From positions 43,356,793 to 43,420,792 of the forward strand of contig JAVGWX010000004.1 of the NCBI GenBank assembly GCA_036924085.1: a stretch of DNA of 64,000 nucleotides, given 5' to 3'. Source of the DNA: Ariolimax columbianus (lineage: Eukaryota > Mollusca > Gastropoda > Stylommatophora > Arionidae). Under the pieces are notes generated by a model. The model had not been told where the DNA came from. It did no database searches and saw only the letters and a program-made list of their open reading frames with translations. The position numbers were made by a program, and so were the translations under genes. The number at the start of each line of letters is the position of its first letter. Within the stretch, counting starts at the first letter, position 1. Below, piece by piece: positions 12,073-23,697 of this stretch.

Positions 12073-14555
12073 GTAGATGGACACAGACGTAGATGGACAC
12101 AGACGTAGATGGACACATACGTAGATGGACACAGACGTAGATGGACACAGACGTAGATGGACACAGACGTAGATGGACACAGATGTAAATGGACACAGGC
12201 GTAGATAGATGGACACAGACGTAGATAGATGGACACAGACGTAGATGGACACAGACGTAGATGGACACAGACGTACATGGACACAGACGTAGATGGACAC
12301 AGACGTAGATGGACACAACGTAGATGGACACAACGTAGATGGACACATACGTAGATGGACACAGACGTAGATGGACACAACGTAGATGGACACAGACGTA
12401 GATGGACACAACGTAGATGGACACAGACGTAGATGGACACAACGTAGATGAACACAGACGTAGATGGATACAACGTAAATGGACACAGACGTAGATGGAC
12501 ACAGATGTAGATGGACAGACGTAGATGGACACAGACGTAGATTGACACAGACGTAGATGAACACAGACGTAGATGGACACAACGTAGATGGACACAGACG
12601 TAGATGAACACAGACGTAGATGGACACAGACGTAGATGGACACAGACGTAGATGGACACAGACGTAGATGGACACAACGCTGATGAACACAGACCTAGAG
12701 GGACACAACGTAGATGGACACAGCCGTAGATGGACACAGCCGTAGATGGACACATACGTAGATGGACACAGACGTAGATGGACACAGATGTAAATGGACA
12801 CAGGCGTAGATAGATGGACACAGACGTATATAGACACAGACGTAGATGGACACAGACGTAGATGGACACAGACGTACATGGACACAGACGTAGATGGACA
12901 CAGACGTAGATGGACACAACGTAGATGGACACAACGTAGATGGACACAGACGTAGATGGACACAGACGTAGATGGACACAGACGTAGATGAACACAGACC
13001 TAGATGGACACAACGTAGATGGACACAGCCGTAGATGGACATAAACGTAGATGGACACAAACGTAGATGGACACAGACGTAGATGGACACAGTCGTAGAT
13101 GGACAGACGTAGATGGACACAGAAGTAGATGGACACAGACGTAGATGAACACAGACGTAGATGGACACAACGTAGATGGACACAGACGTAGATGGACACA
13201 GACGTAGATGGACACAACGTAAATGAACACAGACGTAGATAAACACAGACGTAGATAGACAGAACGTAGATGGACACAGACGTAGATGGACACAGACGTA
13301 GATGGACACAGACGTAGATGGACACAGACGTAGATGGACACAGACGTAGATGGACACAGACGTAGATGGACACAGACGTAGATGGACACAGACGTAGATG
13401 GATACAGACGTAGATGGACACAGACGTAGATGGACACAGACGTTGATGGACACAACGTAGAAAACACAGACGTAGATGGATACAACGTAAATGGACACAG
13501 ACGTAGATGGACACAGATGTAGATAGACACAGACGTAGATGGACACAGACGTAGATGGACACAACGTAGATGGACACAGACGTAGATGGACACAGACGTA
13601 GATGGACACAGACGTAGATGGACACAGACGTAGATGGACACAGACGTAGATGGACACAGACGTAGATGGACACAGACGTAGATGGACACATACGTAGATG
13701 GACACAGACGTAGATGGATACAGACGTAGATGGACACAGACGTAGATGGACACAGACGTTGATGGACACAACGTAGAAAACACAGACGTAGATGGATACA
13801 AAGTAAATGGACACAGACGTAGATGGACACAGATGTAGATAGACACAGACGTAGATGAACACAGACGTAGATGGACACAACGTAGATGGACACGACGTAG
13901 ATGGACACAGACGTAGATGGACACAGACGTAGATGAACACAGACGTAGATGGACACAGACGTAGATGGACACAGACGTAGATGGACACAGACGTAGATGA
14001 ACACAGACCTAGATGGACACAACGTAGATGGACACAGCCGTAGATGGACACAGCCGTAGATGGACACAGTCGTAGATGGACACATACGTAGATGGACACA
14101 GACGTAGATGGACACAGACGTAGATGGACACAACGTAGATGAACACAGACGTAGATGAACACAGACGTAGATAGACAGAACGTAGATGGACACAGACGTA
14201 GATGGACACAGACGTAGATGGACACAGACGTAGATGGACACAGACGTAGATGGACACATCGTAGATGGACACAGACGTAGATGGACACAACGTAGATGAA
14301 CACAGACGTAGATGAACACAGACGTAGATAGACAGAACGTAGATGGACACAGACGTAGATGGACACAATGTAGATGGACACAGACGTAGTTGGACACAGA
14401 CGTAGATGGACACAGACGTAGATGGACACAGACGTAGATGGACACAGACGTAGATGGACACAGACGTAGATGGATACAGACGTAGATGGACACAGACGTA
14501 GATGGACACAGACGTAGATGGACACAGACGGAGATAGACACAACGTAGATTGACG
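12073..14555. repeat. 16-bp minisatellite, roughly 150 copies, inside a LINE ORF
   Basis: The unit gtagatggacacagac repeats for about 2.5 kb with frequent one-base-deleted (15-bp) and point variants. The first unit is part of the LINE codons for RCRWTQ at 12068-12085, and after the last unit the LINE C-terminal sequence resumes. Long minus-strand open frames across the array are a by-product of the 16-bp period and are not genes. Confidence 0.96.
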
Positions 14556-14645
14556 CATTACATGAACATGGAGCAGGCGAGTAGACTGACTGCTGATCGA
14601 GATTCCTATCGAATGGATGAGATGAGATCGACGTTCTCCCAATGA
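14556..14645 (+). mobile_element. C-terminal end of the LINE split by the 16-bp array
   Basis: Plus-strand translation gives an ASRLTADRDSYR segment and then RSTFSQ followed by the stop at 14643-14645. This is the typical last stretch of the LINE ORF2 whose preceding residues (GRGRPRCRWTQ) lie at 12050-12085. Confidence 0.75.
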
Positions 14646-14734
14646 TATGCTACACGATAATGACGAGGATTTATTATCTTATAAACCTATTATAAATAAA
14701 CTCGAATTCTTTTCTTTTCTAGACACTTTTCTGG

Positions 14735-14895
14735 GTTTTTCCTCATAATTCCGGAATCACACTATCAGATTTGTCGCTCTTATTTGTATCCTTTCCAGCA
14801 TGTTTATATCCCTCTACGAAAGGACTCCACACATGTGCACAGTACGCCAATCTAGGTCTAACTAATATTTTATTCAGTATTAGTATCACTTCCAG
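14735..14895 (-). mobile_element. CR1-like LINE fragment (RT thumb)
   Basis: The complement encodes LVRPRLAYCAHVWSPF, matching LVRPRLEYCVQVWSPY of the 5029-7233 copy. Neighbouring residues are degraded. Confidence 0.7.
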
Positions 14896-14899
14896 GTTA

Positions 14900-15471
14900 T
14901 CACTTTTTTCCCTGTCCTTATCATGATGTTGTCTTCTCACGTATAGTCTTGTTTACCTTTGACAAGTTTGTCTTTACCCTTTCTTTCCAGTATAGTTCTC
15001 AACAATGTGTTATATGACCAAAATATCTTCTCTGTCGGACACATATTTCGTTCAACAATCATCTTTGCACCCTCAACTTATCCAAGGCTTCCTTGCTTGT
15101 TTTCTTTTTCCCAGATCTGCCCTATTTGTCTGTGTCCCCACTTCAAAGGCATCAATGATCTTCTGTAATCATTTGTACATTGTCTATATTTCTACAGAGT
15201 TCTGTAATACGAGGTGGAGCACGTGGCCGAATAGTTTTTATGCCTGCCTGCTGACTAGGATTGCAACGGATCAAATCCCCAATAAGGTATGAGTTGTTTT
15301 TCAGTTGGAGTGAAAGAAACACATATACCCAGCACACGACGTGGCGACAGCACTGTCGAAGCGGCCTGTAGTCATCAGCCTTTAAAACTACTCGACTACC
15401 CCAGCAATGGAAAAATGTCGTACGACTGTAATATCGGTGCACATAGCATGATCACTATCATTTTATATTTG
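14900..15471. other. no recognisable gene
   Basis: No motif or repeat identified on either strand. Confidence 0.4.
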
Positions 15472-15574
15472 TGAGTGACTTGCTCTGATGACAATATATG
15501 ACTCATGTTGGTGAAAACAAGTTTGTAAGTGACTTGCTCTGATGTCAATATATGACTCATGTTGGTGAAATCAG
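15472..15574. repeat. 53-bp direct tandem duplication
   Basis: Two near-identical copies of a block containing gacttgctctgatg and atatgactcatgttggtgaaa follow each other. Confidence 0.9.
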
Positions 15575-15579
15575 ATTCG

Positions 15580-15900
15580 TGGATGTCCCCATTCTCTTCT
15601 TAATTTCTATTTCGCGTCTTTCTTTTTCCATGATTAAATTTTTCAGACAGGAGAAGCTCTTCACCTCTCCCAGTATTTGATCGTCTATTTTTATCTGTAG
15701 TCTATTTTTATCTGTAGAGCAGATTTCGAGCCTATTTTGCTAATTATCAAAGTTTTTATTTTCTCTGTGTTAATGTCCAACATGGCACTTGTTTTTTACT
15801 TGAATCACCAATTCACGAATATTCTTGTTCGTTTTCAGCAAAGCTGAACTGTGTCATCTCAGATTATTGATATTTACTCCGCCGATAATGAATCCTGACA
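15580..15900 (-). mobile_element. LINE relic, RT fragment
   Basis: Minus-strand reading gives a degraded LINE RT segment: a DDT-type box near 15850, an INTEKI-like segment near 15770, then a CLRNLIMEKERREIEI region. Strongly decayed, no open frame. Confidence 0.4.
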
Positions 15901-16324
15901 TTTTTTTCTGTCTGTTGAAAAAATGTGTTTTGTGAAAAATTTTCTCGCGAAACCTTCGCCTGTAAGTCTTGTCTCCGCCAAAGCACAATAAAACACTGGT
16001 CTCTGATATAAAAGTATCAATGTTTCCACTATTGCTCGAAGTTCTAAAATTCCAAGTTGCAATTCTTAGGCTCATCTTTCCAGTTTTTGGGTGGCCTTTC
16101 CCAGACGTGTGTGATTCCTGTCCTCCTATATGGTTCAGAAACTTGGACCTTACTTAAACAGACCATATCAAGACTCGATGCCTTTCATATGCGCAACCAG
16201 CGACGCATCCTCGGTATCCAGTGGTTTGATCTCATCAGTAATGTCAAGGTGTCTGCAAATACGAGTCTTCCATCCATCTCGGACACTCTGGTTCGCCACC
16301 GCCTGTCTCTGTTTGGTCACGAAG

Positions 16325-16522
16325 TTCTTCTTCTTCTTCTTCTTCTTCTTCGTACGCTGTCAGACATCAACCTGTATTTTTTCGAAAAAAGCAGCGGTCA
16401 TCCTGAGGCTGTCGACATTACCATAGAGCTTTGTCTAGTGTTGCCACTGGTGATGGCCACATCTGCTTTCTCTGGTCCTCGTATTTCGGGCAGTTTTCCA
16501 GCAGATGTTCAGCTATCATTTT
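16325..16522 (-). mobile_element. I/Nimbus-like LINE, 3' end only, inserted in another LINE
   Basis: A (TTC)9 run at 16325-16351 is the (GAA)n tail read from the other strand. It is followed by the complement of the FFEK C-terminus and about 170 bp of the LINE end. The insertion is flanked by ggtcacgaag (16315-16324) and ggtcacgtag (16524-16533), a target-site duplication with one mismatch, which restores the host LINE motif LFGHVVRLD. Confidence 0.87.
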
Positions 16523-16700
16523 CGGTCACGTAGTTCGACTGGACCAGGAAGTACCGGTTCACCAGATAATGTCTATGTCTGTTAAGTGCAAAACCGGTCT
16601 CCCACCGGCCGGCTGAAGGCGTGGGAGAGCCGTCCTTGTCCTAGATGGCTCCGATAGATAGCAGTCTCTCCTTTAGCAGTGAACAAGGTGTGACTACACG

Positions 16701-17038
16701 CCTCAGCAGTTGGACATGGTAGACGTCGATCCCTACAAGACTCAGCAGTTGCACATGGTAGTGGTTGATCCCTACAAGCCTCAGCAGTTGGGACATGGTA
16801 GACTTCGATCCCTACAAGCCTCAGCAGTTGGACATGGTAGAGGTTGATCCCTACAAGCCTCAGCAGTTGGACATGGTAGAGGTCGATCCCTACAAGCCTC
16901 AGCAGTTGGACATGGTAGTGGTCGATCCCTACAAGCCTCAGCAGTTGGACATGGTAGTGGTCGATCCCTACAAGCCTCAGCAGTTGGACATGGTAGAGGT
17001 CGATCCCTACAAGCCTCAGCAGTTGCACATGGTAGAGA
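16701..17038. repeat. 39-bp minisatellite, about 8-9 copies, inside a LINE ORF
   Basis: The unit cctcagcagttggacatgg plus tagaggtcgatccctacaag recurs every 39 bp, with variation at agaggt/agtggt. Thirty-nine is a multiple of three, so the LINE frame is kept and reads SLQASAVGHGRGR repeatedly into the C-terminus QRTLDA. Confidence 0.93.
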
Positions 17039-17083
17039 TCGTTCGACGCAACGGACCCTAGATGCCTAGGCGAACATTTTTAT

Positions 17084-18385
17084 TGTAGTTAGATTGAAGT
17101 GATGTAGTTAGACTGAAGTGATGTGGTTAGATTGAAATGATGTGGTTAGATTGGAGTGAAGTGGTTAAACTGAAGTGATGTGGTTAGATTGAAGTGATGT
17201 GGTTAAACTGAAGTGATGTGGTTAAACTGAAGTGATGTGGTTAGATTGAAGTGATGTGGTTAGATTGAAGTGATGTGGTTAGATTGCAGTGATGTAATTT
17301 GATTGAAGTGATGTGGTTAGATTGAAGTGATGTGGTTAGATTGAAGTGATGTGGTTAGATTGAAATGATGTGGTTAGATTGGAGTGATGTGGTTAAACTG
17401 AAGTGCTGTGGTTAGATTGAAGTGATGTGGTTAAACTGAAGTGATGTGGTTAAACTGAAGTGATGTGGTTAGATTGAAGTGATGTGGTTAGATTGAAGTG
17501 ATGTGGTTAGATTGAAGTGATGTGGTTAGATTGAAGTGATGTGATTATATTGAAGTGATGTAGTTAAACTGAAGTGATGTGATTAGATTGAAGTGATGTG
17601 GTTAAACTGAAGTGATGTGATTATATTGAAGTGATGTGGTTAGATTGAAGTGATGTGGTTAAACTGAAGTGATGTAGTTAAACTGAAGTGATGTGATTAG
17701 ATTGAAGTGAAGTGGTTAAACTGAAGTGATGTGATTAGATTGAAGTGATGTGATTCGATTGAAGTCATGTGGTTAAACTGAAGTGATGTGATTAGATTGA
17801 AGTGATGTGGTTAACCTGAAGTGATGTGATTAGATTGAAGTGATGTGGTTAAACTGAAGTGATGTAGTTAGATTGAAGTGATGTGGTTAAAGTGAAGTGA
17901 TGTGGTTAAATTGAAGTGATGTGATTAGATTGAAGTGGTGTGATTAGATTGAAGTCATGTAGTTATATTAGAGTGATGTGGTTAAACTGAAGTGATGTAG
18001 TTAGATTAGAGCGATGTGATTAGATTGAAGTGATGTAGTTACATTAGACTGATGTGATTAGATTGAAGTGATATAGTTATATTAGAGTGATGTGGTTAAA
18101 CTGAAGTGATGTAGTTAGATTAGAGCGATGTGATTAGATTGAAGGGATGTAGTTAGATTAGAGCGATGTGATTAGGTTGAAGTGATGTAGTTAGATTAGA
18201 GCGATGTGATTAGATTGAAGTGATGAAGTTAGATTAGAGCGATGTGATTGGGTTGAAGTGATGTAGTTAAATTAGACCGATGTGATTAGGTTGAAGTGAT
18301 GTAGTTAGATTAGAGCGATGTGATTAGGTTGAAGTGATGTAGTTACATTAGAGCGATGTGATTAGGTTGAAGTGACGCGGTTAGA
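17084..18385. repeat. 19-bp minisatellite, about 68 units
   Basis: Units of the form gaagtgatgtggttagatt repeat over 1.3 kb. Two main variants (ttagattg and ttaaactg) are intermixed, and from about 18000 the array becomes an alternating 38-bp dimer with gattagagcgatgtgatta. It starts just after the LINE stop at 17062, so it may have grown from that element's 3' tail. Confidence 0.95.
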
Positions 18386-18417
18386 TGCTGATGCCACAAG
18401 TGATGAACTACAATCCA

Positions 18418-18724
18418 CAGGTGAGAAGGAGTGTATGCAATCCGTCAGAGGAGAAACAATGTATGCAATCAGTCAGGTGAGAAGGAATGTATGCAATCAG
18501 TCAGGTGAGAAGGAGTATGCAATCAGTCAGGTCAAAAGAGTGTGTGCAATCCGTCAGATGAGAAGGAATGTGTGCAATAAGTCAGGAGAGAAGAAAGGCA
18601 TGCAATAAGTCAGAAGAAAAGGAGGGCATGCAATAAGTCAGAAGAAAAGGAGGGCATGCAATCAGTCAGATGAGAAGGAGTATGAAGTCAGTCAGGTGAA
18701 AAGGGGTGTTTGCAATCAGTCAGG
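18418..18724. repeat. 25-28-bp minisatellite, about 11 copies
   Basis: Units of the form tgcaatcagtcaggtgagaa with ggagtg/ggaatgtg spacers repeat with variable length. It lies about 30 bp after the 19-bp array. Confidence 0.9.
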
Positions 18725-19046
18725 TACTTGAATCATCAGTATTAATGCACTGCCAATTTTTGAAAACGTCCAAGTGTTACCGAGGTCCGAAGGGGGATCA
18801 AAGATTATTAGCAATGTAACCTGCCACACATGGCATATGAGACAAATACCGATGGTTGTGAATAAAGGCTACCTCCCCCTGCAGAAACAATGTCAGTAGA
18901 TAAGTGCGTTTCAACATTCGGAGTATGGCTTGGCTTGGCTTCGTTCATTCTCAATCTCCCACTACAAAACACTGAAAGGGCTTAGATAGCAGAATGTAGT
19001 CCAGAGAACGGAATGCGTTGTGTCGTAGTTTACAGCTTGACTGCGA
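18725..19046. other. no recognisable gene
   Basis: Nothing recognised. Confidence 0.4.
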
Positions 19047-19285
19047 TCTTTGCATCTTTCGGTCCAACACATCCGACTTCAACAAGCATTTTTTTAGTAC
19101 CGGGTTAGTATTCCCTCTTCGATCCCTTCTCCTTAGCCAGTCTGCCCTGCTGCAGCCTGTTATCCATGATCACCGCGTGGAGGTGTAGAAGGGTCTTGGC
19201 AGCTTTGAGTCGCTGACCACTGCAGCTCATTCGCTGCTCAGCATCTTGATCCCTTCATTCGGCGTATAATAATAATAATATAAAT
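19047..19285. repeat. dispersed repeat fragment (SINE-like family)
   Basis: The left part (ggtccaacacatccgacttc) matches 34430-34455 inside a tRNA-derived SINE. The right part (ggcagctttgagtcgctgac, then cagctcattcgctgctcagc) matches 54340-54415. A (TAA)n run follows at 19268-19282. Confidence 0.55.
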
Positions 19286-19289
19286 ATGT

Positions 19290-19789
19290 GCTCCAGGGAA
19301 CTAAACAGTATTTGATTAATTAAATGATTGATTCAATAATTGATTAACTTAACAGTTTGCCTGGAGGGCAGTAATGTGGTGTCTTCATAATATATAACAA
19401 ATAAAATAACTAAGTGAAATAATACACAGTTAGTTTATTCCAACAGCTCAGATGTATCTGGTCGTATACTGTTTCATACGGCTAAAGAGAAATGTCATTT
19501 CTTATTGAGAACGAGAATCAGCTCAAATTGAGTAATTAAAGAAAAAGGCATGACTGAATGATGCGCCCTCTGTGACAGGCGAGAACATAATGACACCAGG
19601 CTTCCTTAAAGAGCCAGCATCGATTGCTGTAATTTAGAAAGAAAAAAAAAAAAAAAAAAAACAACTGGGAGCATGAGAAGCATACAAAGTTTTTGATATT
19701 GAAAATAATTGCTCAATTGTTATCGCAATAGCTCAATGGTTTTCAACATTTTCCAGTTCGACGAACATCTGATCTAACGATAAATTGAA
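19290..19789. other. AT-rich, no gene; poly-A run
   Basis: An A-rich run at about 19630-19660 could be a retroposon tail, but no element body is recognised on either side. Confidence 0.4.
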
Positions 19790-20065
19790 AATTAGAATTG
19801 TTACGTGTTATGTATGCTCGTCACTACTTTATGGTGCAGAAACATGGGCACTGAATAACAAGTTGGAAAAGAGATTCGAAGCAATCCAAATGTTGGTAAA
19901 CAGAGATTGGGTCGCATTTCTTGGAAAGAGAAGAAAAGATACGTAGGTATCCAAAACGTTTGGGGCAAAAAGGCAATTAATAACCGAAATATTGTCCAAC
20001 AATTAAGATCATTTGGGTTACAGCAAGAGATAGAGTACAATGGAGATCCATTACAACCGGGATTC
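19790..20065 (+). mobile_element. LINE relic, thumb region
   Basis: The plus strand reads SLLYGAETWALNNKLEKRFEA and, after frameshifts, a GRISWKEKK segment. This is the LLYGAETWxLN signature of LINE C-terminal regions. The I/Nimbus-like LINE at 20066 is inserted at its right end. Confidence 0.65.
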
Positions 20066-23000
20066 TTCTTCTTCTTCTTCTTCTTCTGCGTACGCAGTCA
20101 GACAGTAACCATTATTTTTTCGAAAAAAGCGACGGTCATCCTGAGGCTGTCGCCACTGCCATAGAGCTTGTCTTGCAGTTCCACTGGTAATGGCCACATC
20201 TGCTCTCTCTGATCCTCGTATGTCGGGCAGTTCTGCAGCAGATGTTCAGCGGTCATTTTACCAGTACCGCAGGTGCATTCGTCGGTACACCCTATCTTCA
20301 ATTTGTTGAATAGGTGGTACCTCAGTCTGTTGTGGCCAGTGCGAAGTCTGAAGACAACGACCTGCTCTCTTCGGTTCAACTGGTAATAGGTATCGTTTTT
20401 GGTGTAACCAGTATGTTCGGTTTCCCATTTGGTCATGTATCTGGCTTTGATAAGCCGTTTTGACTCTTCGTACGTCATACTGGTATCTGTTTGTGGTAGT
20501 CTTGCACCTTCTTTTGCCAGTTTGTCTGCCTCCTCGTTGCCTTGGATGTTGCAGTGTGACGGAACCCACTGTACCACTACCCTTTTTGGTGCGGACTGCT
20601 GGCACAGTTTACAGAGTGCTGCTCTTAAGTCATTAAGCTCAGTGTTTTTCTGGCTTTTTAGCGCTGTGACTACGGCGAGAGCATCTGTCAGCAGGACTAT
20701 ATGGCTCTCACTTTCACTGTGTGTCACCATTTCTTCCACTGCCGCCCTCAGTGCCTCTGCCTCCGCTATGAAATTGCTTGTGTACTTACCAGTAGCGAAT
20801 GACATTGTTATTTGTCTGCCATTTGGTAGGTTCAGGAATGCTCCTGCCCCTCCGTTCTGTGTTTTGTTTGTTACAGAACCGTCGGTGTATGCATGGGTCC
20901 AGTCCATGCTTGGGTAGCTTTTCATTATGAAGCTTAGGGTAGTATCTCTCCTTTCTTTTTCAGTCTGGCAGTTTTTGTTTGCAATACCTGGTATATTTTC
21001 TACCACCTCTGGAAATATATCCTGCCTCCAGGTAGGTTTTCGTACAGTAGTGATGGGTTTTGGTGTTGTTAGTGCGTTTATGGGATCTTCGTGCATCTTT
21101 GCTTTGGCTATTTCTGCAAAGTTTCTCCGCTTTAGTTTCCCATTTCCCAAATTGTTTAGTCTCTGGTGCAATGGATGGTCGGTCAGTCTTCGGAGTTTCT
21201 CTGACTGCAGCTGGGCTCTGCAGTCTCTTCTATCGGTCATGGATTGCAGTTTTGTAATCTTTTCAAGTTCTACAATTGGCGTTGACTTCATGCCACCTGT
21301 TATAATTCTCATGGCTTGGTTTTGAAGTTTGTTAACTTTATCGAAGTTCGCCTTCGCTGCTGTTGTCCATGCCGCAATGCCATACTCGAGAACTGGTCTC
21401 ACTCTTCCAGTGTACAGTTTCTTTAGTATGCCTTCGTCTGCTCCCCAGCTTGTGCCAGCAAGTTTCCTCATGATTGCCATTCTTTCTCTGGCTTTCATTC
21501 GGTTTCTCTCAATCTGACTTTTCCATGTCATGCGCCGATCCAATGTGACTCCCAGCTAGTTTGGGTTGTCGTTTGGCTGCAGGATTTTGCCATTTAGACT
21601 TAATTTGGTACTTTGAGGTTTTAATGAAAGCGAGAATATTGTGAATGTGGTTTTCTCCTCGTTTATTTTGACCAGCCATGAGTTCGCCCACTCTTCCAGC
21701 GATGTTAGGGCCGTCTGCATCCGATTTCTTGCTATGGTGAGATTCTTTTCAGAGGTCCACATAGCCAGATCGTCTGCAAACATTGAGCTATGGACTCTTC
21801 TTGGTATATTCTCTGTAATATCGTTTATATATACCAGGAAGAGTGTGGGTGACAATACTCCCCCTTGGGGTACTCCCTGCTCGAGTGTCACCTTTTTGCT
21901 CATCTGCCCTTGTACTTGGACTCTGGCCGTTCTTTGTTTGAGGTAGTGGTTGATCCACTTGTACATCTTCCCACAGACATCACTTCTTCTTAGCTTGACT
22001 CTAAGTCCATCTTTCCAGACGTTGTCAAATGCCTTTTCCAGATCCACCCAAACAGCTACTGTGTGTTTCTGTGCCTGGTAGGCATCTTCTATCTCCTGGG
22101 CTATGAGGATGACCTGGTCCTCAGTGGATCTGTGCTGTATAAAGCCGGCTTGCTGTGGATTTAGTATTCGTTTTTCTTCCAGATGCCACATCAGTCTGGT
22201 GTTTATCATCCGTTCCATCAGCTTGCCGACACAGCTCAGTAGGTTTATGGGCCTGTATCCATTTGGATCTGTTTTGTCCTTTCCTGTTTTTGGTACTGGT
22301 ACAAGTACTGCGTCTTTCCATGCCTGGGGTACAATACCCCTTTTCCAGCTTTGGTTCAGGACCGATAGCAGTTTCCTCTTCGCTGTTTGGCCCAGCCCCA
22401 TCAGCATTTCGTTTGTAATCCCGTCGTTTCCGGGAGATTTCCTTTTCTTTAGTGTTCTCATAGCCTCTTCCATTTCGCGCATTGTTAGTTTGGCCATCAT
22501 GTGCTCTTCAGGAGCCGTATTCATGTTTTCGTGTCCCTTTAGCTCTTCGCTAATGTATGTATGCTTATCTGCAGGGACCTCGATGTGGTTTGCTCTGGCA
22601 TAGTGGTCGACAAAGGCGTTTGCGGCTTTCTTACCTGTGATCAAGTTCTCGCCCTGCTTGATAGTAATTTGTTTATTTGACGGGGTTTCGTCGTTCATGG
22701 CTCTGACTAGCTTCCATAGCTTGTTCCCGTCTTTGTCCAGGTTTAGACTTTCCGTTTTATTTTTCCAGCTTTCTCTTGCTGTTTGCTTGAGAGTGTGTTT
22801 GTACTTCGCCGCGGCGGCTTTGAGGGCGATGTTTGCCTCCATGGATTTGTCTCGCTCTGCCATGTTCCTAGCATTTGTTACTGCATCTTCCACTTTCTGC
22901 AACTCATCATTCCAGTAGGGCTTATAGTTTTTCCTAGCTCCTCTTGGGATGGTTTCAGTGGCGGCTTGCATTATTGCCTTGCTTAGGCTCTCTACCATAA

Positions 23001-23073
23001 GCTTAATTTTGGTGTTTCGTGTGTTGATGGTTTCACGCAGCCCATCTGTCAGGATTGCAAATCTGTCCCAGTC
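20066..23073 (-). mobile_element. I/Nimbus-like LINE, near-intact RT and RNase H ORF, 5'-truncated
   Basis: This is the best-preserved element, 3008 bp. Its tail is (GAA)7 (20066-20086 on the complement). It is bracketed by caaccgggattc at 20054-20065 and 23074-23085, a perfect 12-bp target-site duplication. The ORF runs from the truncation point (DWDRFAILTDG) to the stop near 20098, about 990 codons, broken by one nonsense codon at 21553-21555 (NPN-stop-LGVTL). Motifs in order: KSPGNDGITNEML (22430), GYRPINLLSCVGKLMER (22230), VWVDLEKAFDNVW (22040), QGVPQGGVLSPTLFLVY (21860), FADDLAMW (21770), VRPVLEYGIAAW (21390), AYTDGSV (20885), AEAEALRAAVEEM (20750), LLTDALAVV (20690), GNEEADKLAKEG (20535) and a CTCGTGKMTAEHLLQNCP knuckle (20240). 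All four RNase H acidic residues are present. The apurinic endonuclease and ORF1 are missing through truncation. Confidence 0.93.
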
Positions 23074-23085
23074 CAACCGGGATTC

Positions 23086-23417
23086 AATGCAGATAGAGGT
23101 GTTACTTGAAATACATTGAACTGAACTTACGATAATTCGCCGCGACACATATCCCTCTCCTAAAGAGATTAAATTTAAAGTCATTTCAAGTATTCAAATA
23201 TAATATATTTCATTTTAATAAACAATATTAACTCCAGCAATAATGAAAAAAAAAAAACCCATTAGCAAACAAAAACCGAATTACTAATAGCGAATATTGT
23301 TTGTGTTACGTTTTAAAAAAAATCCAAAACTGACACACAAAGAAAACAAAACAATAACATGACGGTGTATGTATCTATTGCTCTGGTCGACCGGAAGAAT
23401 TTACAGTACTGAGAAAT
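23086..23417. other. AT-rich, no gene
   Basis: Nothing recognised apart from short A runs near 23245 and 23315. Confidence 0.4.
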
Positions 23418-23697
23418 CTTTATTAGACTTTATTACCCTTAAATGAACTCATTATTAGACTTTGTTCACTTATATGAACTCATTATTAAACTTTATGTCC
23501 CTTATATGATCTCATTATTAGACTTTATTACCCTTAAATGAACTCATTATTAGACTTTGTTCACTTATATGAACTTATTATGAAACTTTATTCCCCTTAT
23601 ATGAACTCATTATTTGACTTTATTCCCCTTATATGAACTCACTATTAGACTTTGTTCCCCTTAAATGATTTCATTATTGGATTTTATTCTCCTTATA
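23418..23697. repeat. 31-32-bp minisatellite, left part
   Basis: Units such as attattagactttattcccc plus ttatatgaactc repeat about 9 times. The array is cut by a mariner at 23698 and resumes at 25006. Confidence 0.92.

Larger units (their letters stand above)
15990..17062 (+). mobile_element. LINE C-terminal relic, broken by a nested LINE and a minisatellite
   Basis: The plus strand encodes VIPVLLYGSETWTLL (16110), FHMRNQRRILGIQW (16190), SDTLVRHRLSLFGH (16285), then an inserted reversed LINE (16325-16522), then VRLDQEVPVHQ (16530), a TGLPPAGWRRGRG-like region (16590-16620) and finally the 39-bp array. It ends with a RDRSTQRTLDA segment and the stop TAG at about 17060. A related C-terminus is at 30830-30995 and another copy lies on the minus strand at 57280-57960. 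Confidence 0.75.

Noticed and set aside
11961..14642. Very long open frames (up to 893 codons) on the minus strand rich in CVHLRLCPSTSVSIY
   Set aside because: They are produced by the 16-bp array having few stops; three overlapping frames are all open, and the strand is opposite to the LINE it derives from.
20429..22603. Plus-strand open frames overlapping the I/Nimbus-like LINE
   Set aside because: Shadows of the minus-strand RT-RNase H ORF, which has the conserved motifs.
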